Below, piece by piece: positions 24,424 through 33,803 of a stretch of 64,000 nucleotides of DNA (positions are counted from its first letter, which is position 1; each line of letters begins with the position of its first letter). This DNA is from Cyclobacteriaceae bacterium (GTDB lineage: Bacteria > Bacteroidota > Bacteroidia > Cytophagales > Cyclobacteriaceae): contig JAIBBC010000001.1 in NCBI GenBank assembly GCA_019694875.1, forward strand, positions 62,001-126,000, written 5' to 3'. The position numbers were made by a program, and so were the translations under genes. The notes under the pieces were generated by a model. The model saw only the letters and a list, made by a program, of their open reading frames with translations. It was not told where the DNA came from and did no database searches.

Positions 24424-25734
24424 ATGGGAAAACCCAAAAGACGCTGGATTATCATTTTCTCGGTTCTCGTAATCCTGCAGCTTCTTTCATTATTCAGTTC
24501 CAGCAATACATTCTCACCTGACGAAGCGTCAACCATCGACAAGGCCGATACAGCCTGGATGATTGTGGCAACTGCTTTCGTCTTATTTATGACTCCGGGA
24601 CTTTCATTCTTTTATGGCGGTATGGTGAGTTACAAGAACGTAATCTCTACTATGCTGCAAAGCTTCATCGCCCTGGGCGTAATCAGCTTGTTGTGGTATC
24701 TGGTCGGATTCAGTCTTGCCTTCGGAGAAAGTTTCCATGGCATCATCGGCAATCCCTTAACCTTTTTCAGCTTCAAAAATGTAACGCTTGCGCCCCACCC
24801 GGCCCTGTCACCAACTATTCCGTTCCTGATTTTTGCATTGTTTCAACTGAAGTTTGCCATCATAACCCCCGCACTCATCACCGGCAGTTTTGCCGAACGG
24901 GTAAAGTTTACCTCGTACCTCCTGTTCATGTGTCTCTTTTCTTTGCTGATTTATACACCGCTCGCCCACTGGACGTGGCATCCGGAAGGATTTCTGCGTC
25001 AGTGGGGCGTGCTGGACTTTGCAGGCGGAAGTGTTGTGCACATGTCGGCAGGATTTGCTGCATTGGCCGGAGCCTATGTGTTGGGCAAACGTGAGCATGG
25101 AACGCATCAGCCGGCAAACATTCCGTTCATTATGCTTGGTACCGGAATGCTTTGGTTCGGATGGTTTGGCTTCAATGCCGGATCAGCCCTGGCCGCAAAC
25201 GGATTGGCCGTTCAGGCATTCGCAACTACCAACATGGCAACGGCTTCGGCCATGATTACGTGGGTGATGTTTGATGCATTGGTCGGCAGAAGAATTTCCG
25301 CGATGGGTGCCTGTATCGGTGCAGTTGTAGGATTGGTGGCCATCACTCCGGCTGCCGGATTTGTAAGCGTGGGTCAAAGTGTGTTCATCGGTTTTGTTGC
25401 GGCCATCATCAGCAACCTGGCTGTTTACTATAAACAACGCACCTCCCTTGACGATACACTCGATGTATTCCCCTGCCATGGTGTGGGCGGAATTGTGGGA
25501 ATGATCATGACCGGCATATTTGCAAAAGACGTAGGACTTGTAAACGGTGAGACCACAACGTTTTTATATCACATGCTCGCGCTGGTAATTGTTAGCGCGT
25601 TTACATTCTTCGGATCGCTGCTGATTTATAAGCTCACGGGACTGATTACCAAACTTCGCGTGACGAAAGAAGAGGAAGCGATCGGGCTTGACCTCAGCCA
25701 GCATGCTGAAACATTATCGACACGGAAAACCTAA
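24424..25734 (+). CDS. amt: Ammonium transporter, Amt family
   Basis: A 436-residue inner-membrane channel for ammonia/ammonium. It has the family signature around DFAGGSVVHMSAGFAALAGAYVLG, the conserved pore His in VHMSAG and its twin in FPCHGVGGIVGMI, and the segment ALFQLKFAIITPALITG. About eleven membrane helices follow an N-terminal hydrophobic segment that may be a signal or an extra helix. No glnK/PII gene is adjacent, which is different from the frequent amt-glnK pairing; regulation by nitrogen therefore has to come from elsewhere. It is a single-gene unit ended by a terminator at 25758. Confidence 0.94.
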   Translation: MGKPKRRWIIIFSVLVILQLLSLFSSSNTFSPDEASTIDKADTAWMIVATAFVLFMTPGLSFFYGGMVSYKNVISTMLQSFIALGVISLLWYLVGFSLAFGESFHGIIGNPLTFFSFKNVTLAPHPALSPTIPFLIFALFQLKFAIITPALITGSFAERVKFTSYLLFMCLFSLLIYTPLAHWTWHPEGFLRQWGVLDFAGGSVVHMSAGFAALAGAYVLGKREHGTHQPANIPFIMLGTGMLWFGWFGFNAGSALAANGLAVQAFATTNMATASAMITWVMFDALVGRRISAMGACIGAVVGLVAITPAAGFVSVGQSVFIGFVAAIISNLAVYYKQRTSLDDTLDVFPCHGVGGIVGMIMTGIFAKDVGLVNGETTTFLYHMLALVIVSAFTFFGSLLIYKLTGLITKLRVTKEEEAIGLDLSQHAETLSTRKT

Positions 25735-25757
25735 AAATTTCTACCTAAGCTGGATGG

Positions 25758-25782
25758 GCCTGACATGATGCCAGGCTTTTTT
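25758..25782 (+). terminator. Rho-independent terminator of amt
   Basis: GCCTG at 25758-25762 pairs with CAGGC at 25772-25776 across a nine-base loop, followed by T6. The stem is short, but the position 23 bases after the stop supports it. Confidence 0.55.
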
Positions 25783-26010
25783 ATCCACTCTGCCTTGAGT
25801 ACCGTCTTTATTCAACTGTCAGGGCGACTCATACTTTCTTTTAAAAAAATTTTTACTCCATCGTCACACCACACAACTCTGGTTAACGCTTGTTTACCAG
25901 TCATTACATTCATCATAAAATTTCTTTTACTGCGTCCGAAACACATCTGTTCTGATATTCGATGTTTTCCTATTTTGATGATACATCATTCCCCATCAAG
26001 AGTACATGCT

Positions 26011-27528
26011 ATGAAAACAAAAATTTTGCTCGCGTTACTATTTATCGTATTCGTTTCATCGTGCAATGAAACAACAGAACAAATTGCCATAAGAACTAGA
26101 CGCTCAACGGTTATTGCCACTTCGTTGGCCGAAGAGCCATTCCTGAACGAGTTATTGAGTTCAGCCGGTTTTGAATCAAATGCACGTGACAAATATGCAA
26201 GAACAAACAGCGAAGGAGTTAGTGTGCAGGTGGATGAAATTTTAAAAGTGCTTCAGGACGACAGTAGTCATTATACCTACACCTTTGCGCTACAGAATCA
26301 TTCAATTGGATTTTCAAATCTTATTCTGGAAGAAACTCCGGACGGGAATTATCTGGCGTTTATCCTTAGATACGAATTCGAGGGCGCTTTTGACCTTCTT
26401 AATTATAGTGGCAGAATTTTGCGACTTGACCTGGATGGAACTACGCTGGGTGAATTGACTTTTCAGGATGGTGAATTAGTCACCGGCAGCAATGGCCATG
26501 CGAAAGCAATGCAAGGATCCACGTGTTTGACCGGAGCCACAAAACATGAAGAATGTATGGAATGGGGTACATACAAAAATGCATTAGGAACCCAGGAAAC
26601 CTGTTTACGGAAAGCCTTGGTAATAACCCTGAAATATGGTGATTGTTCATCATACACTCCTGCCCAACCGGACGAACCCGTTTCAACATTTGGAGGGGGT
26701 ACAACCATCAGCGGATCTGGTAACGGATCATCCGGATCAACGCAGCCTGCTGACATCGACTCGGGCACAGGCATCAAGCCGATTCCAGGCTACAAACCGG
26801 TTAAACCTGTTGTTGTTATTCCCGAAAGATGGGATGAATCTATTGATGATTCAGGGCTTAAGCCTTGTATGAAGACTATCATGGCAGACCTGAAAAACCT
26901 AAAAAATGGTTCGATTGGGCAAATCATACAAAAGTTCTCAGGTGATGCGCCCGGTTACAACTGGCAGGTAAAAGATGGCGCATTAGCTGGGAACGAGAAC
27001 GCATTCACAGGTCCTGGGTACAACAAGTTGACTAATAACATTACTACCACGTTTGACGCAAGTAAATTTGCAGAAGCCTCGGATATTTCCATCGCAAGAA
27101 CTATCATTCATGAGTCAATTCATGCGTATCTGGTGACTTTTTTCTCGCGTGATCCGTTGGCATCCACCAAATCTTATGCGCAACTTGTAGAAGATTACCT
27201 TTATTACAAGGATGCAAATGTCGCGCATCACTCATATATGGCTAAAAATCTTGTGTCTGAAATCGCAAAATCCCTTGAAGAATTTGGAAAAAATAAAGGA
27301 TATACTCTTCCATCCCAGTTTTACAACGATTTAGCTTGGGGTGGTTTAACGCATACTGGGCAATCCGACAATAATGGATTTTGGATGCTTACCATTTGGT
27401 TTCAAAACGCATATCCCGACCCGCTAACCAGAAGCCGGATTATTGAGACTATAGCAGTGGAGCAATCCGGCAGGGACATGGATGGGGTCAAACAGATACA
27501 AAGTGGTTCAAAATCAAACTGCAATTAA
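26011..27528 (+). CDS. Lipoprotein with a C-terminal HExxH zincin-like domain
   Basis: A 505-residue lipoprotein. The frame is open from 25765, but the ATG at 26011 starts a perfect lipoprotein signal (MKTKILLALLFIVFVSSC, Cys at 18); the upstream extension is not signal-like. Residues ~20-190 form an unrecognised N-terminal domain; a Cys-rich stretch (CLTGATKHEEC ... CLRKALVITLKYGDC) follows, then a Gly/Ser/Pro linker (about 235-285), then a C-terminal domain with IIHESIHAYL near residue 370, an HExxH metal-binding motif. This suggests a surface metallopeptidase, but the third zinc ligand is not obvious. Two Cys after the linker could be paired. The gene opens an AT-richer stretch with a small secreted protein and a pseudogene behind it. 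Confidence 0.7.
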   Translation: MKTKILLALLFIVFVSSCNETTEQIAIRTRRSTVIATSLAEEPFLNELLSSAGFESNARDKYARTNSEGVSVQVDEILKVLQDDSSHYTYTFALQNHSIGFSNLILEETPDGNYLAFILRYEFEGAFDLLNYSGRILRLDLDGTTLGELTFQDGELVTGSNGHAKAMQGSTCLTGATKHEECMEWGTYKNALGTQETCLRKALVITLKYGDCSSYTPAQPDEPVSTFGGGTTISGSGNGSSGSTQPADIDSGTGIKPIPGYKPVKPVVVIPERWDESIDDSGLKPCMKTIMADLKNLKNGSIGQIIQKFSGDAPGYNWQVKDGALAGNENAFTGPGYNKLTNNITTTFDASKFAEASDISIARTIIHESIHAYLVTFFSRDPLASTKSYAQLVEDYLYYKDANVAHHSYMAKNLVSEIAKSLEEFGKNKGYTLPSQFYNDLAWGGLTHTGQSDNNGFWMLTIWFQNAYPDPLTRSRIIETIAVEQSGRDMDGVKQIQSGSKSNCN

Positions 27529-27529
27529 C

Positions 27530-28201
27530 ATGAAAAGTTGCATGATAACTTTCGTTTTTATAGTCATCCTTCTTACACCTGGTCATTCCCAGGTGAAAAA
27601 CGGGCGCTATGTTTCAGAAAACTCCGAAACCGGAGAAATGATTGACATTAGACTTGAAAAAGGTTCATTCATCTACAAAAGGGTAAGTATACAGGACAGC
27701 ATGTACGGCTCCGGTAACTTTAGCATCATCGAAAAAAAATTCATGTTGACCTTCAGCAAAATCACGGGGAGGAAATTTCCAAAATGGCAAATAACAAAAC
27801 GTGAAGATTGGGTTAATACCAGCAACAGCACATTGCTGGAGTTATATGTGTTTGACCGATCCAACAACCTCCCCTTTGATGGTGCCTTTGTTGTACTACA
27901 AAGCGATTCCACCAATGTCATTCAATTTTTTACGAACGCATCTGGCAAAAGCAATTTTTTCATATGGAACCCGGATATTATTAACTGGATTATTATAGCA
28001 TTCCCAGGATATGAACGAATTAAAATCCCGGTCGAAATATTACAAAATCAAAAAGTTTCAATTTCGTGTTTTTTGGACTTGATACAACAAAAGCCTGAAA
28101 TCCATAAAATGGAATACTTGATAGACAATATTTCCAAAAAAGGATTTGATCTACTTGACACAAATGGAGTTCGATATCTCTTCGAGAAAAAGCCAGATTA
28201 A
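27530..28201 (+). CDS. Small secreted protein of unknown function
   Basis: A 223-residue protein from the ATG at 27530, two bases after the preceding stop, so it is co-transcribed with the zincin-like lipoprotein. The signal peptide is MKSCMITFVFIVILLTPGHS. The first half is a short beta-rich domain (GRYVSENSETGEMIDIRLEKGSFIYKR); the region at about 105-175 (NLPFDGAFVVLQSDSTNVIQFFTNASGKSNFFI ... IIIAFPGYERIKIPVEIL) resembles a degenerate carboxypeptidase-regulatory-like beta-sandwich of the kind found in many Bacteroidota surface proteins. No enzymatic motif. Base composition is AT-richer than the flanking housekeeping genes. Confidence 0.65.
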   Translation: MKSCMITFVFIVILLTPGHSQVKNGRYVSENSETGEMIDIRLEKGSFIYKRVSIQDSMYGSGNFSIIEKKFMLTFSKITGRKFPKWQITKREDWVNTSNSTLLELYVFDRSNNLPFDGAFVVLQSDSTNVIQFFTNASGKSNFFIWNPDIINWIIIAFPGYERIKIPVEILQNQKVSISCFLDLIQQKPEIHKMEYLIDNISKKGFDLLDTNGVRYLFEKKPD

Positions 28202-28234
28202 AGAAACGGTTTCGCAATGCAACTTTAATCAAAC

Positions 28235-28686
28235 TTGAAGAGCAAAATGCGGGTTGTTAATATTCCGGTATTAAAAGTAGTGGTGCGATTATCATTTCTT
28301 TGCATCATAACCTCCTGTCATTCTTCAAGCACAAGTAAACTTGAAAGCACTTACAACCCGGGAGGATACGAAGTAACATTGCATCATAATGATTCACGTA
28401 AGTTTGTCACGATTTAGGGATACGTAAAAGACAAGTTGAGCAATGAAGCAATTGAAAAAGCAAGCATAAAAATTGAATGCAACCATGTCTTGAGTGATAG
28501 AAATGGTTTGTACAGCGTTCAATTAAAATCAGGCTATGACAGACTATTTATATCTTGCAATTACATTGGCTACAGAGAAATTGAGACAAAGTCCTTAACA
28601 ATTGAACCCGGTGATAAACCGTCAATTTCTTCTTAGCAGAAGATGACCGGCCAATTAATAATTGCGAGGGCCAAGTTCCACGGTAG
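28235..28686 (+). pseudogene. Broken lipoprotein gene with carboxypeptidase-regulatory-like domain
   Basis: A lipoprotein signal (LSFLCIITSC) starts a frame that meets TAG at 28415-28417 exactly where the beta-sandwich domain begins (VTI-stop-GYVKDKLSNEAIEKASIKI). The same frame continues with the rest of the domain (DRNGLYSVQLKSGYDRLFISCNYIGYREIETKSLTIEPGD) and ends at 28634. From 28621 another frame, reached by a one-base deletion, continues in a natural way (VNFFLAEDDRPINNCEGQVPR) to a stop at 28684. One nonsense change (for example CAG or AAG to TAG) and one indel therefore explain the remains. The neighbouring 27530 gene holds a similar domain. Confidence 0.65.
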
Positions 28687-28756
28687 CCATCCACATTTGT
28701 CAGGATAATATGCATCTGAGACAAAAGCCTCTTGCTTAAGAGCAAACAACAACCTA

Positions 28757-31700
28757 TCAACTCTCCGTAGCCTGATAAATAAACTTCGTTAACTCCTCCT
28801 CCACGCGCTCACGGTTGCTCCACCAGTTCCGGCTTGCGACCCGAAAGTACTGCCAGTTCTTTTGGTTCAGCAGCGCTGGCGTATAGGCATGTGGTTCTTT
28901 TACCGTTGGAGCAGCCTGATACAATTGGTCGTCCGTTAAAACAGCTGCGTGGTATGTTTTCCCTTCCCGCACGATGATGTCGGTAAACGGCATCTCATTA
29001 ATTGAAAACGAAAACTGTGGGTATTTCAGCGCCCCGGAACCAACCACATGGCGGTTCAGATACCAGCCCGATGCATACTGGAACTGTTCACGTCCATAGC
29101 CTTCAAAAGAATCTTCCGATACCGCCCGCGCATATTCGAGGTATTTTTTTAACAGCTTCGGCCCTTCATTTTTCACTTCCTGAACTTTAAGGTCTTCCGG
29201 CATGATGCTGGAGAACACAATTATCTTTTCACGCGCACGTGTCACCGCAACATTCAATCTATTCTCACCTCCTGCCACGTTCAAACTGCCAAACTGCATG
29301 TTCAGTTTACCCTTCTCATCACGTGCATAGCCTATCGAAAAAATAATTACATCTTTTTCATCGCCCTGAACATTCTCGATGTTTTTAACGAATAGTGAAT
29401 CCGGAATTATCAAATTTTCCCGGCCGGCTTTTTCTTCCAGCAGGTCAAGGATCATCACTTGCTGAGGCGCATTAAATGTGATAACTCCAATTTCCTTTTC
29501 AGGGAATGTACGAATCATGTATAACGCAAAGTCGACAACCGCCACGGCCTCTACCAGATTGGTATTGTTGGACCACTCCCCCTCCACCTTATGAAATGTG
29601 ATCGGTGCATCCTGACGACTGATTGTATTGCGGTCGGGCAACAGTTTTAACCGGCCCTCATAAAAGAAGTTGTTTGAGAATTCAATCAGCGGAAGCGACT
29701 GACTCCGGTAATGCCCTTGTAAATGAACAGTCGGCAGATAACGTCCGGCCAGTTCCAGCAGCGAAGTAACTTCAAGGTCGGGAGTTTCTGTTTCATCCTC
29801 CGCCCACCGAACCTGATAAAGTTCGAACGGCTTAAGCTGTTTATCGTCACCGGCAATCACAACCTGGCGCCCCCGATACATAGCAGGAATTCCGCGTTCA
29901 GCAAAACACTGGGATGCCTCATCGAAAATTACCAGATCAAAAAGCTGCGTCATCGGAAAAATGGCCGAGACAGCTTCCGGTGATGCCATCCAGCACGGCA
30001 TGAGATTAAACAGCTCATCCTGGAATTCAGCGATCACTTTTCGTACAGGCCAGATCTTTTTCTTTTTCGTGGTTTGATGATGAAGATCGCGGTAGGTAAC
30101 GCGGTTATTCAGCCGGTTGTATTCAATGCTTTCATAAATACGCTCGCGTGCACGGATTTTCAGAATGTCATTGCTCAGCACCTGTTTTTCTGAAACACTT
30201 TTTTGAAGCAGCGATTCCATTTCTTCCATGCGGAACGTAGATGCGGAACGAAGTACAGGATACTTTATTTCAATATGCTCGATCCAGGCCAGTCGCACGC
30301 TATTCTGAAAAAGGTCTTCAATCCGTTCCGTATCCCACCCGCCAATGTCATCACGCAGTTTGCTGATAGTCTCAGTCTCATGTACGGCAAGCGATTCACT
30401 CAACTTATCAAACTCAACCAGGTTATCGAAATCCTTTCGGAGTGCATTAACAAAATCTTTCGATTGTTCGGGTTTGTTAATCAGCACCCGGATTTGCAGC
30501 GGAGTCAGGTATTGCTCCCATGCAGAACGCTGAGCCGGAATTCTACTGATGATGCTAATTACATTCTGCAGTTTGGAAGTGAATTGTTGATATGAAAGCG
30601 AAGGTATATGGAACGCTCCGCGCAATTCGCGCACGTTGGCGATTTGAATTTTAGCCCGCAGTGCTTTTTCCTGCCGGGCAAACCAGGTTTTGATCCGGGC
30701 TACACTTTCATCAGCAGCAGGAACATCGGTGAATGATCGTCTTTCTCGAAGTAACGCAAGGTGATGTTCTAAATTAAGCCGGTTATCGATTCGTCTTTCC
30801 AGGGTTTCCAGACCCTGTCGCGTAAGTTTTAGTTTGTTCGCAAGCATCACCCGCTTGAGCAGAAAGCGATTTTTAGCAAAAAACTTTAGTCTGAGCAACC
30901 GGAAAATATTTCCGCGAGCCTCCATCCGCTGATAAAGCGCGAGCTGGACAGGGATAATTTGCTGAACCGTAAGTGTAGTTTCAATCCCAGCTTCATCAAA
31001 GGAATTTACGCACCCAACTTCCATCTCCTCAAGCCACTCAGGAGTTACACCAAGTTCGTCTTCCGTGATCAGTCGCTGGAAATAATTGTACTTCTGCTCT
31101 GAATCCAGCAGGGTAAAGATTTCATCAACAATATTTTTTTGACTTAGAAGCGATTCAGCCTCCTCGATATTGAGATCAATGGGTACGGTCTCCCGGACCT
31201 CTCCTGTCAGCCTACGCTGAACTTCAACTACCTCACGCACGGTCTGCTCAAGTGTACGCAGTCCGGAGACTGAATAAGATCTAAATGATTTCCGGTTTTT
31301 CCACACGTAATCATCGCGATCAAAGAGTGCAGCATACCGAACAAAACTTCTCAGTTTGTTTACGAAATCCTGAAGTGATGTAAAGTTGAAATTCCTGTAT
31401 TGCTGACGAAGGTCAATTGAATTCGCGTGCGGGTCTGAGGTGAGGTAAAGTTCCTTGACGCTTACCCCGCACTCCCGATCATCGAACAACGCCTGGCGGA
31501 ACTCCTCAAGCTCTTCGGTAAGCTGATCGATGGTATGACTTGCTTTTAAAAACCTTCGCTCCAACTGGATGACATCCACGCTCCGGTTTTCATTTTTGAA
31601 TTCTTCAATCCGATCAATCTGCCGCGCAATTTTTTCGTAGACGCTTTTCCTGTCGTTACGGAAATCGTGGATCAAACCAAGGAAATCTTCAAGTCCGATC

Positions 31701-32779
31701 TTCTTGAGACGATCGTACACTACATCGAGTGCTACGCGCTTCTGACAAACCATCAGGATCTTTTTACCGGAAGCTATGCCGTCAGCTATCAGGTTTGCTA
31801 TCAACTGCGACTTGCCTGTACCGGGCGGGCCCTGCACTACCACCGAGCGACCATCTTTAACAACCCGAATTGTATGTTCCTGGTATGCATCCTGAGGAAA
31901 TGGCGTATAAATTTTTTCTTCCTTAACCGATGACACCCATTGATCAATCGGTGTTACTGAATCCGGGATTCGTTGCGAGAAAAATTCTTCCAGATCCGCG
32001 AACGCTTCGTCTTCGATCAGCCTGAGGTAATCCGGCACGAGTTGTGATCCCGCCTGCGGAAAAATCCCAAGCACCGCTTCACGATACAGTTTCAGTTCAC
32101 CATCCTTATGCTGACTTTCAAAATCGTCTTTCTTGAATTCCTCAAACGCGGAAAGCTCATCGGTGAAGGTGTCGGGATTAAAATTCAATTCAATCGAACC
32201 GGTCAGCAACTGATAGAGTTGCGTTCTGAAAACGGTGCTGTCTTTATCGAAGTCGTCAAACGAAGTTTCGGGTAAGTCATCGTTCAGCGCAATTTTGTTG
32301 TAAAATGAATACGCAAGCAGGAACGATTTATTAAGCGTTACACCGGCATCTTCGCGCGGATGCAACACCCACTGGCCGCTTTCTTCCGCAATAGAAACGG
32401 GAAAAAACAATAACGGGCAGCGAACAGAAGTGCCGTCCGAAAACTTTCCGCGAACCATCGGCCAGCCAATGTGCAGGTCGTTTGATCCGCGTTCGTCAAA
32501 AATAAATTTATCGATGCGCTGCAGACGTTTGAGTTTTGCGCTCGCCTGATTCACAGCCTCTATCCGGCTATCGAGTATCGCGCAAAGCTTTTTCGATTTA
32601 CCTGCAATAACAGATCTGATAATTTCGAAAGAAGACTCATTACTTAAAAATGTAAGTTGATGCAAGTCTATCAACTGTTCGCTGTGCAGGCGCAACAATA
32701 GCAGTGAGCGGTTGTTACCACTCAGGTTTGTTAGCCTCCGTAAAAATGTACGGAGGATATGATGGGTATCAGGGATCAA
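28757..32779 (-). CDS. Large SF1 (UPF1-like) helicase with nuclease-like C-terminal tail
   Basis: A 1340-residue DNA/RNA helicase. The N-terminal ~290 residues resemble DUF4011-type regions (RLTNLSGNNRSLLLLRL ... CPLLFFPVSI). Walker A GPPGTGKS is at 317-324; a long helical insert (about 380-880) splits the core; Walker B DEASQ is near 952-956, motif III GDDKQLKPF near 976, then GHYRSQ, QGDEKDVIIFS and the motif VI stretch NRLNVAVTRAREK. The last ~110 residues (MPFTDIIVREGKTYHAAVLTDD ... NWQYFRVASRNWWSNRERVEEEL) look like the Vsr/MTES_1575 endonuclease fold found at the end of similar helicases, but with altered active-site positions. It starts at TTG, overlapping the upstream gene's stop by 11 bases. 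A role in DNA repair or phage defence is possible, not shown. Confidence 0.85.
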   Translation of the reverse strand: MIPDTHHILRTFLRRLTNLSGNNRSLLLLRLHSEQLIDLHQLTFLSNESSFEIIRSVIAGKSKKLCAILDSRIEAVNQASAKLKRLQRIDKFIFDERGSNDLHIGWPMVRGKFSDGTSVRCPLLFFPVSIAEESGQWVLHPREDAGVTLNKSFLLAYSFYNKIALNDDLPETSFDDFDKDSTVFRTQLYQLLTGSIELNFNPDTFTDELSAFEEFKKDDFESQHKDGELKLYREAVLGIFPQAGSQLVPDYLRLIEDEAFADLEEFFSQRIPDSVTPIDQWVSSVKEEKIYTPFPQDAYQEHTIRVVKDGRSVVVQGPPGTGKSQLIANLIADGIASGKKILMVCQKRVALDVVYDRLKKIGLEDFLGLIHDFRNDRKSVYEKIARQIDRIEEFKNENRSVDVIQLERRFLKASHTIDQLTEELEEFRQALFDDRECGVSVKELYLTSDPHANSIDLRQQYRNFNFTSLQDFVNKLRSFVRYAALFDRDDYVWKNRKSFRSYSVSGLRTLEQTVREVVEVQRRLTGEVRETVPIDLNIEEAESLLSQKNIVDEIFTLLDSEQKYNYFQRLITEDELGVTPEWLEEMEVGCVNSFDEAGIETTLTVQQIIPVQLALYQRMEARGNIFRLLRLKFFAKNRFLLKRVMLANKLKLTRQGLETLERRIDNRLNLEHHLALLRERRSFTDVPAADESVARIKTWFARQEKALRAKIQIANVRELRGAFHIPSLSYQQFTSKLQNVISIISRIPAQRSAWEQYLTPLQIRVLINKPEQSKDFVNALRKDFDNLVEFDKLSESLAVHETETISKLRDDIGGWDTERIEDLFQNSVRLAWIEHIEIKYPVLRSASTFRMEEMESLLQKSVSEKQVLSNDILKIRARERIYESIEYNRLNNRVTYRDLHHQTTKKKKIWPVRKVIAEFQDELFNLMPCWMASPEAVSAIFPMTQLFDLVIFDEASQCFAERGIPAMYRGRQVVIAGDDKQLKPFELYQVRWAEDETETPDLEVTSLLELAGRYLPTVHLQGHYRSQSLPLIEFSNNFFYEGRLKLLPDRNTISRQDAPITFHKVEGEWSNNTNLVEAVAVVDFALYMIRTFPEKEIGVITFNAPQQVMILDLLEEKAGRENLIIPDSLFVKNIENVQGDEKDVIIFSIGYARDEKGKLNMQFGSLNVAGGENRLNVAVTRAREKIIVFSSIMPEDLKVQEVKNEGPKLLKKYLEYARAVSEDSFEGYGREQFQYASGWYLNRHVVGSGALKYPQFSFSINEMPFTDIIVREGKTYHAAVLTDDQLYQAAPTVKEPHAYTPALLNQKNWQYFRVASRNWWSNRERVEEELTKFIYQATES

Positions 32780-33677
32780 CGGTTACGTAGGGAAGCACTT
32801 TTCCCAAGTTCTCTTTATTAATTAATGAGATTTTGCCAAGATCATCAACAGTTTTGAAATTTCCATGCTGAAACCGGTAAGCTACAATGGCGCTGGCTAT
32901 CCTGCGTCCAAAATATGGATGAGCGGCCAGCGTTTTTTCGTCTGCCGTGTTCAAATTAATAGTTGTTACTACCACATGTTCGGGCAGGTACGAAGCCATC
33001 GCCACCCTATTAACGACAGCCGAATCCAATCCGTATACCTCATTTAACTGTTCCTGCGAAACAAATCCACCCAGCTTGTCGCGATACTTAACAATCCGCA
33101 AAGCCAGTTTACTGCCGATGCCATAGATTTTTTGCAGTTGTGTGGTATCAGATTCGTTCAAGTTAAACTTCTGCAGCTTTTCTTTAGGCTTGAAGGGTTC
33201 GCGAAAATCTTTATCAGAGGGTGCAGACTTGGCAAGTTCTTCCGGTAAATGAATGTAGGCGTAAACGTTCCTGTACAGCATGGTATCCATGCCGTATATT
33301 TTCTTAAGGTCAGATCGGATCTTAAACCGGCCGCCTTTATTGCGATAATTTATTATTCGCGCTGCAAGCTTTTCCGAAAAACCCAGTGACACAAATTTGT
33401 CTTTATCAATGGCATTAGGGTCGAACTCAAAATAAACAGGTTGTCTTTTCTCGTCCGCAGCCACAGATTTACTTTCAACAACTTTCCATTGCAGTACCAG
33501 GCTGTCAAGCGTTCGCGTGTCCTTCGAAAAATCCTGTGGTCGTGTGCTAACCCACCATCGTGTTAGTGGTTGGGAGAAAATTGCCGCTGCAACCACAATC
33601 AGCAAAACCACAAACCCGTTGGTTTGTGCCCGGGTAGTTCCAAAAAAATTACGAATGGATTTTGTCAGGCTCGTCAC
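32769..33677 (-). CDS. Membrane-anchored helix-hairpin-helix protein
   Basis: A 302-residue protein starting with GTG at 33677. A single membrane helix (about 22-38, GFVVLLIVVAAAIF) anchors it; three helix-hairpin-helix segments follow at about 86-130 (LGFSEKLAARIINYRNKGG), 172-220 (IYGIGSKLALRIVKYRDKLGG) and 241-285 (INLNTADEKTLAAHPYFGRRIASAIVAYR). This is a ComEA-like arrangement, which binds double-stranded DNA without sequence preference, here probably on the outer face of the inner membrane. Related proteins in Bacteroidota are poorly characterised; DNA uptake is an inference from the fold only. It overlaps the helicase gene, implying coupled expression. Confidence 0.85.
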   Translation of the reverse strand: MTSLTKSIRNFFGTTRAQTNGFVVLLIVVAAAIFSQPLTRWWVSTRPQDFSKDTRTLDSLVLQWKVVESKSVAADEKRQPVYFEFDPNAIDKDKFVSLGFSEKLAARIINYRNKGGRFKIRSDLKKIYGMDTMLYRNVYAYIHLPEELAKSAPSDKDFREPFKPKEKLQKFNLNESDTTQLQKIYGIGSKLALRIVKYRDKLGGFVSQEQLNEVYGLDSAVVNRVAMASYLPEHVVVTTINLNTADEKTLAAHPYFGRRIASAIVAYRFQHGNFKTVDDLGKISLINKENLGKVLPYVTVDP

Positions 33678-33803
33678 AAATAGACTATCAATTTCAACTA
33701 ATCAATTGAGAAGGTAGCAAAAAATCCGATCTGGTTCTGCATTAAATCAATCCTGCTGTAATTATCTTTTCTTAATTTCGACCTATCTAATCAATCTGTT
33801 GCC

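Noticed and set aside
25765-26010. N-terminal extension of the zincin lipoprotein
   Set aside because: The extension has no signal or domain character; a perfect lipoprotein signal starts at 26011.
28757-33677. Calling the helicase/HhH pair a phage-defence system
   Set aside because: There is no second defence gene, mobile element or active-site match to support it; kept as a hypothesis in findings only.
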